A stretch of DNA of 5,045 nt from an uncultured Roseburia sp. (GTDB lineage Bacteria > Bacillota > Clostridia > Lachnospirales > Lachnospiraceae), in the NCBI GenBank assembly GCA_934307185.1, contig CAKRCJ010000190.1:1-5045 (forward strand), read 5' to 3'. The position numbers were made by a program, and so were the translations under genes. Positions 1-5,045 of this stretch are shown here, piece by piece. The notes under the pieces are model-generated. The model searched no databases. It saw nothing but the letters and a program-made list of their open reading frames with translations, and had not been told where the DNA came from. Each line of letters starts with the position of its first letter. The first letter of the stretch is position 1.

Positions 1-1892
1 GCTCCGTCCGGTTTTTCAATTTTCACAATTGCCTCTACATCTTCCGGTGTCAAAGGCTCAAAATAAAGTTTATCTGCGATATCAAAGTCAGTGGAAACGG
101 TCTCCGGGTTATTATTTACAATGACTGTCTCCCAGCCCTCTTTTGCAAATGCCCAGGTGCTGTGAACGGAGCAGTAATCGAACTCGATACCCTGTCCGAT
201 ACGGATTGGACCGGAGCCCAATACAAGTACTTTTTTCTGAGGATGTGTTTCCTCAGCTTCATTCTCGCTTCCGAATACGGAATAATAGTACGGTGTGGCA
301 GCTTCAAACTCAGCGGCACAGGTATCTACCATTTTATAAGCGGCAACAATGCCGTTTGCATAACGCATGTCGTGGATTTCTTCTTCCGTTTTTCCGGTAA
401 GCTTCGCAATGACGTTGTCCGGGAATTCGATACGCTTTGCTTCCTTCAATAATTCAACGGTCAATGGCTGTGTCTTTAATGTTTCTTCCATTTCCACGAT
501 GATAGCAAGTTTGTCGATGAACCATTTGTCAATTTTTGTGATGGCATGGATTTCATCATAAGAAAAATGACGGCGCAGGGCTTCTGCGATGACCCAAATT
601 CTTCTGTCATCCACTACACCTAACTGTTCTCTTAACTGCACATCGTTTAAATCGGTAAAATCGTAGGACATCAGGCTGTCAACATGCTGCTCTAACGAAC
701 GGATTGCCTTCATTAAAGCACCTTCAAAGTTATTACAGATACTCATAACCTCTCCGGTCGCTTTCATCTGTGTGGTAAGCGTTCTTTTTGCTGTAATAAA
801 TTTATCAAACGGAAGTCTTGGAATTTTTACAACACAGTAGTCAAGCATTGGCTCAAAGCTTGCGTATGTTTTTCCGGTGATTGCATTTTTAATTTCATCT
901 AAGGTGTAGCCCAATGCAATTTTTGCTGCTACTTTTGCAATTGGATATCCGGTCGCTTTGGAAGCTAATGCAGAAGAACGGGATACACGAGGGTTTACCT
1001 CGATAACACAGTATTCAAAGGAGTCCGGGTTTAAGGCGTACTGTACGTTACAGCCACCTGTAATATTTAATTCGGAAATAATATTTAATGCAGAGGTACG
1101 AAGCATCTGATACTCTTTATCTCCGAGTGTCTGGGACGGAGCAACGACGATGGAGTCTCCTGTATGGACACCAACCGGGTCAATGTTTTCCATATTACAT
1201 ACGGTAATGCAGTTTCCGTTTGCATCACGCATTACTTCATACTCAATCTCTTTCCAGCCGGCGATACAACGCTCTACTAATACTTCCCCGACACGGCTTA
1301 AACGAAGACCGTTTGTTAAAATATCTACTAATTCCTGCTCGTTGTGTGCAATACCGCCGCCGCTTCCGCCGAGGGTAAATGCCGGACGAAGCACAACCGG
1401 ATAACCGATGGTGTTCGTAAATTTAATACCGTCCTGTACATTGTTTACAACTAAAGATGCCGCACATGGCTCACCGATTTTTTCCATGGTGTCCTTGAAT
1501 GCCTGACGGTCCTCTGCCTTAAAGATTGTCTCAGCAGTCGTACCGATTAATTTTACACCATATTTATCAAGAATGCCCTGCTCTGCAAGCTCCATACCAA
1601 GATTTAAGCCTGCCTGTCCACCTAAGGTAGGAAGGACGCTGTCCGGTTTTTCTTTTGCGATGATTTTTTCTAATACATCTACGGTTAACGGCTCGATATA
1701 AACTTCATCTGCAATCTCTTTATCTGTCATAATGGTTGCCGGGTTAGAGTTAACTAACACAACCTCCACGCCTTCCTCTTTCAAAGAACGGCATGCCTGT
1801 GTACCTGCATAGTCAAACTCTGCTGCCTGGCCGATAACAATAGGACCGGAACCGATTACTAAAACTTTTTTTATCTCTTTATTTCTTGGCAT
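1..1892 (-). CDS. carB: Carbamoyl phosphate synthetase large subunit, 5' part (cut by window edge)
   Basis: This is the synthetase subunit. It uses ATP to make carboxyphosphate from bicarbonate, combines it with ammonia supplied by CarA, and phosphorylates the carbamate to carbamoyl phosphate for pyrimidines and arginine. I translated 630 uninterrupted codons from the ATG at 1890-1892; the frame is still open at base 1, so about 435 C-terminal residues, including the allosteric domain, lie outside. The N-terminal ATP-grasp half spans about residues 1-400. It has [17 protein letters not shown] near residues 15-31, R129, R169 followed by [11 protein letters not shown], and the metal ligands Q284, E298 and N300 (in [15 protein letters not shown]). 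These match E. coli R129, R169, Q285, E299 and N301. The oligomerisation domain spans about residues 401-552 and contains VDTCAAEF. The second synthetase half begins near residue 553 with [16 protein letters not shown] (GSGP at 559-562). The start is supported by an AAAGGAG site. The gene follows carA by 72 bp in the same operon. Identity is certain; only completeness is unseen. Confidence 0.98.
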   Translation of the reverse strand, partial: MPRNKEIKKVLVIGSGPIVIGQAAEFDYAGTQACRSLKEEGVEVVLVNSNPATIMTDKEIADEVYIEPLTVDVLEKIIAKEKPDSVLPTLGGQAGLNLGMELAEQGILDKYGVKLIGTTAETIFKAEDRQAFKDTMEKIGEPCAASLVVNNVQDGIKFTNTIGYPVVLRPAFTLGGSGGGIAHNEQELVDILTNGLRLSRVGEVLVERCIAGWKEIEYEVMRDANGNCITVCNMENIDPVGVHTGDSIVVAPSQTLGDKEYQMLRTSALNIISELNITGGCNVQYALNPDSFEYCVIEVNPRVSRSSALASKATGYPIAKVAAKIALGYTLDEIKNAITGKTYASFEPMLDYCVVKIPRLPFDKFITAKRTLTTQMKATGEVMSICNNFEGALMKAIRSLEQHVDSLMSYDFTDLNDVQLREQLGVVDDRRIWVIAEALRRHFSYDEIHAITKIDKWFIDKLAIIVEMEETLKTQPLTVELLKEAKRIEFPDNVIAKLTGKTEEEIHDMRYANGIVAAYKMVDTCAAEFEAATPYYYSVFGSENEAEETHPQKKVLVLGSGPIRIGQGIEFDYCSVHSTWAFAKEGWETVIVNNNPETVSTDFDIADKLYFEPLTPEDVEAIVKIEKPDG

Positions 1893-1899
1893 ATGATTT

Positions 1900-1906
1900 C
1901 TCCTTT
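1900..1906 (-). promoter_or_regulatory. Ribosome binding site of carB
   Basis: On the minus strand the sequence reads AAAGGAG, followed by 7 bases (AAATCAT, counted from the end of GGAG) and then ATG. This near-perfect Shine-Dalgarno fixes the carB start at 1892. Its first A is also the last base of the stop codon of an 8-codon mini-ORF at 1906-1932. Confidence 0.85.
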
Positions 1907-1932
1907 TATATTTCGCAATTGTCTATCCGCAT
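1906..1932 (-). other. Possible 8-codon mini-ORF in the carA-carB gap
   Basis: The 72-bp carA-carB gap contains ATG (1930-1932) followed by eight sense codons in total (MRIDNCEI) and TAA at 1906-1908. GGAG lies 5 bases upstream of the ATG, which is an acceptable Shine-Dalgarno spacing. The stop codon touches the carB ribosome binding site, so ribosomes ending here could help open or feed the carB start. I do not recognise the peptide, and in a short AT-rich spacer a frame this small can easily arise by chance. Confidence 0.2.
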
Positions 1933-1964
1933 TTTTTCTCCGTCACTTGAGTGCTCTCGTCAGA

Positions 1965-3026
1965 TTATGACATCATCTCAATAAACCGGTCAAACAGATA
2001 ACCGGAGTCCTGTGGTCCAGGGCATGCTTCCGGATGGAACTGTACGGTAAAGATGTTCTTTCCGACATACTCAAGTCCTTCGTTTGTGCCATCATTTACA
2101 TTTACGAATGCCGGTTTTGCAATGTCCGGGTCTAAAGTGTCTGTATCAACAACGTATCCATGATTTTGGGATGAAATATATACACGGTTTGTTTTTAAAT
2201 CTTTGACAGGGTGGTTTCCGCCACGGTGTCCATATTTCATTTTGTGGGTATCTGCACCTGTTGCAAGTGCCATTAACTGATGACCTAAGCAGATGGCAAA
2301 AATTGGAGTATCCGACTCATAAAGTTTTCTAATTTCCTTAATGATGTCCGTGCATTCCTTCGGATCTCCAGGTCCATTGCTTAACATAATTCCGTCTGGA
2401 TTTGTGCTTAAGATTTCTTCTGCTGTTGTGTGTGCCGGATAAATCGTCACTTCGCAGCCACGTTTATTTAAAGACTGGGCAATATTATTTTTTGCGCCGA
2501 AATCCATGAGTGCAACACGTTTTCCTGCGCCGCTTAATACTCGTTTTTCCTCACAGGTTACTTTATCCACAACGTTTCCTGTTGTGTAAGCTTTCAGTTT
2601 CGGAATAATTTCTTCTATATTATAGTTTTCATTTGTTGTAATCATTCCGTTCATCGTACCTTTTTCACGTAAGATTTTGGTAAGAGCACGTGTATCAATT
2701 CCTGCAATTCCTGGAATATCATTTTTTGTAAGAAAATCCTGAATGGTTCCCTCACAACGGAAGTTGCTTGGCATTCTGGATAACTCCCTTACGATATATC
2801 CGTCCGGCCATGGTTTTTTCGACTCCATATCCGGTGTAATTCCATAATTTCCAATTAATGGATAAGTCATAACAACTGCCTGTCCTGCATAGGAAGGGTC
2901 TGTTAAAACCTCTAAATAACCAGTCATTGACGTATTAAATACGATTTCACTGATTACCTCTTTTGTAGAGCCAATGCTGGTTCCTGTAAATACATTTCCA
3001 TCTTCGAGTATCAAAAAAGCTTTCAT
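1965..3026 (-). CDS. carA: Carbamoyl phosphate synthetase small (glutaminase) subunit
   Basis: CarA hydrolyses glutamine and passes the ammonia through an intersubunit tunnel to CarB; it acts in the cytoplasm. The product is 353 aa, somewhat shorter than E. coli CarA (about 382 aa). The N-terminal CarA-specific domain covers about residues 1-150 and contains TDPSYAGQAVVMTYPLIGNYG around 42-62. The class I glutamine amidotransferase domain follows, with VALMDFGAKNNI at 171-182, the oxyanion-strand motif SNGPGDP at 216-222, the nucleophile elbow AICLGHQ with C246, NHG at 288-290, and the catalytic pair H331 and E333 in QFHPEACPGP. All catalytic residues are present. I chose the ATG at 3024-3026 because the protein then begins MKAFLILEDG, the normal family start, and a Shine-Dalgarno lies just upstream. 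An in-frame ATG at 3090-3092 would add 22 residues encoded partly by an 11-T tract and has no Shine-Dalgarno. The stop is TAA at 1965-1967. The gene is first in the carAB operon. Confidence 0.98.
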   Translation of the reverse strand: MKAFLILEDGNVFTGTSIGSTKEVISEIVFNTSMTGYLEVLTDPSYAGQAVVMTYPLIGNYGITPDMESKKPWPDGYIVRELSRMPSNFRCEGTIQDFLTKNDIPGIAGIDTRALTKILREKGTMNGMITTNENYNIEEIIPKLKAYTTGNVVDKVTCEEKRVLSGAGKRVALMDFGAKNNIAQSLNKRGCEVTIYPAHTTAEEILSTNPDGIMLSNGPGDPKECTDIIKEIRKLYESDTPIFAICLGHQLMALATGADTHKMKYGHRGGNHPVKDLKTNRVYISSQNHGYVVDTDTLDPDIAKPAFVNVNDGTNEGLEYVGKNIFTVQFHPEACPGPQDSGYLFDRFIEMMS

Positions 3027-3033
3027 TTGTTTC

Positions 3034-3043
3034 CCTGTCCTTT
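3034..3043 (-). promoter_or_regulatory. Ribosome binding site of carA (decides the start)
   Basis: The minus strand reads AAAGGACAGG here, followed by GAAACAA and the ATG at 3026. AAAGGA ends 11 bases before the ATG and the following AGGG is closer, so either can pair with 16S rRNA. No comparable purine-rich site precedes the alternative ATG at 3092, where the upstream bases are CACAGCCCA. This supports the 353-aa form of CarA. Confidence 0.75.
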
Positions 3044-3056
3044 CATCTTTTTTCCC

Positions 3057-3080
3057 AAAAAAAAAAACGTTTCCGTTTTT
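3057..3080 (-). terminator. Candidate attenuator: GAAA-capped hairpin plus T11 tract upstream of carA
   Basis: On the minus strand AAAAACG (3074-3080) pairs with CGTTTTT (3063-3069) around a GAAA tetraloop (3070-3073). The T run continues to 3057, giving 11 T in a row. This has the layout of an intrinsic terminator: stem, tight GNRA-type loop, U tract. However, the stem has only two G-C pairs, so it would be weak alone. It ends 30 bases before the carA ATG, where leader attenuators often sit. It may equally be a simple low-complexity A/T tract. Confidence 0.35.
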
Positions 3081-3224
3081 TCCTTTTTCCATTGGGCTGT
3101 GAATTCCAGCCTCAAACTAATATGCGGGCAGCCAAACCGGATAAATTATCCGCTCCGAAACGTACCTTTGTTTCTGACAGTGGAGTACATGTCCTTCACA
3201 TATTCCTCTGTATAAATTGTAATG

Positions 3225-3253
3225 AGTTTATCATAAGTGTTTTCATTTTTCAA
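3225..3253 (-). promoter_or_regulatory. Candidate carAB promoter P1
   Basis: The minus strand has a -35 box TTGAAA (3248-3253, 5 of 6 matches to TTGACA), a 17-bp spacer, and a -10 box TAAACT (3225-3230, 4 of 6 matches to TATAAT). TGA directly before the -10 box gives an extended -10 (TGn). The expected start point is about 3218. It is the best vegetative promoter pattern in the gap and lies downstream of the glpK terminator, as expected for independent expression of carAB. It is judged by consensus only. Confidence 0.6.
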
Positions 3254-3270
3254 CCTTTTTTACATAATCC

Positions 3271-3300
3271 GGCAGAAAAAAATTTTTCCATAAGTCTGCC
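3271..3300 (-). repeat. Imperfect inverted repeat between the two candidate promoters
   Basis: GGCAGA (3295-3300) and TCTGCC (3271-3276) form a 6-bp inverted repeat. The 18-nt interior includes the self-complementary run AAAAATTTTT, so the element can fold further or act as a symmetric protein site. On neither strand is it followed by a T tract, so it does not look like a terminator. It would lie near the 5' end of a P2 transcript and 17 bp upstream of the P1 -35 box, a reasonable place for an operator. No known operator consensus is recognised. Confidence 0.4.
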
Positions 3301-3311
3301 TAATGCTTTCC

Positions 3312-3340
3312 ATTATTACAGGCGATAAAAGGTTTTCCAA
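3312..3340 (-). promoter_or_regulatory. Candidate second promoter P2 upstream of carA
   Basis: The minus strand has TTGGAA (3335-3340, 4 of 6 matches to TTGACA), a 17-bp spacer, and AATAAT (3312-3317, 5 of 6 matches to TATAAT). TGT immediately before the -10 box is another extended -10 pattern. Transcription would start near 3305, about 280 nt before the carA ATG. In DNA this AT-rich such matches arise by chance, so it ranks below P1. Confidence 0.35.
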
Positions 3341-3385
3341 CAATTTCTGAAAAATATCCACATCAACCATATTTTGCCAGTATAT

Positions 3386-3433
3386 AAAAAAGATATGTTT
3401 GTAAACATTATGCTTTCAAACATATCTTTTTTT
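3386..3433 (-). terminator. Intrinsic terminator after glpK
   Basis: A perfect 16-bp inverted repeat pairs 3386-3401 with 3417-3432 around a 15-nt loop (3402-3416). Read on the minus strand the descending arm is CAAACATATC followed by TTTTTT (3386-3391). The structure starts about 40 nt after the glpK stop codon. The stem is A/T-rich but long, and the U tract is clear. Because A and T runs flank both sides it could also work in the opposite direction, though no gene on the plus strand needs it. It separates glpK transcription from carAB. Confidence 0.85.
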
Positions 3434-3471
3434 CTCCTCATCCTATTTCCCGCAGAGCGTGAAATTTATTA

Positions 3472-5045
<1,574 letters not shown>

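Larger units (their letters stand above)
3027..3220 (-). promoter_or_regulatory. Long structured 5' leader of carAB
   Basis: If transcription starts near 3218, about 7 bases after the proposed -10 box, carA has an untranslated leader of about 190 nt. Hairpins visible in transcript order are: GAAAC/GTTTC (3170-3174 with 3157-3161, 8-nt loop); CGGAT/ATCCG (3148-3152 with 3138-3142, 5-nt loop); GGCTG/CAGCC (3107-3111 with 3095-3099, 7-nt loop); and the GAAA-capped hairpin before the T tract at 3057-3080. A second GGCTG at 3129-3133 could compete for the same CAGCC. The length and alternative pairings fit a regulated leader, but no known riboswitch, T-box or convincing PyrR-binding motif is recognisable. 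A pyrimidine- or arginine-responsive role is inference from the genes downstream. Confidence 0.45.

Noticed and set aside
116..319. Minus-strand 67-aa frame within carB
   Set aside because: It is out of frame with the continuous carB translation, which carries the conserved motif [16 protein letters not shown] across the same bases.
3108..3121. GAGGCT in the carA leader as part of a PyrR-binding loop
   Set aside because: Only the GAGGYU half of the PyrR consensus (ARUCCNGNGAGGYU) matches; the preceding bases ATTAGTTT lack the UCC that would pair with AGG, so the required hairpin cannot form.
3027..3220. T-box or known metabolite riboswitch in the carA leader
   Set aside because: No T-box AGGGTGGNACCGCG-like motif and no recognisable core of a familiar riboswitch class; only small generic hairpins are visible.
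3092..3328. Plus-strand 78-aa frame opposite the carA leader
   Set aside because: It begins with TTG after a pyrimidine-rich stretch with no ribosome binding site, and runs antisense to the leader and promoters. The overlapping frame at 3027-3215 is likewise TTG-started and unsupported.
3260..3370. A 36-codon minus-strand ORF (ATG at 3370) in the intergenic region
   Set aside because: No Shine-Dalgarno before the ATG (CTGGCAAAAT). The frame runs through promoter P2 and the inverted repeat, and I recognise no similarity.

Overview
The window looks like ordinary chromosomal housekeeping DNA from a low-to-moderate-GC anaerobic Firmicute. Clostridia, and probably Lachnospiraceae, is my inference from the protein style, the AAAGGAG ribosome binding sites and the AT-rich intergenic region; no rRNA or other marker is present to prove it. 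All three recognisable genes lie on the minus strand, so the biological order runs from high to low coordinates: glpK, terminator, carA leader, carA, carB.

Region by region. Positions 4987-5045 are the short region upstream of glpK, with a strong Shine-Dalgarno. Positions 3472-4986 encode a complete glycerol kinase (GlpK, 504 aa). Positions 3027-3471 (445 bp) hold no convincing gene. They contain a 16-bp-stem intrinsic terminator for glpK, two candidate sigma-A-type promoters, an inverted repeat between them, and an approximately 190-nt untranslated leader for carA. That leader has several small hairpins, the last being a GAAA-capped, A/U-rich hairpin that runs into an 11-T tract. Positions 1965-3026 encode the complete small subunit of carbamoyl phosphate synthetase (CarA, 353 aa). 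After a 72-bp gap, carB (the large subunit) starts at 1892 and runs off the left edge. Its first 630 codons are open and intact, about 59% of the usual length of roughly 1,065-1,070 residues.

How the genes work together. CarA hydrolyses glutamine and channels ammonia to CarB, which uses two ATP and bicarbonate to make carbamoyl phosphate for pyrimidine and arginine synthesis. The two genes are evidently one operon. GlpK phosphorylates glycerol to glycerol 3-phosphate and is separated from carAB by its own terminator, so its position next to carAB is probably incidental.

I found no mobile element, CRISPR array, tRNA or rRNA, and no evidence of a new system. The points most worth a second look are the structured carA leader with its homopolymer tract, and a GlpK that lacks the histidine used for HPr-dependent activation in many Gram-positive bacteria.
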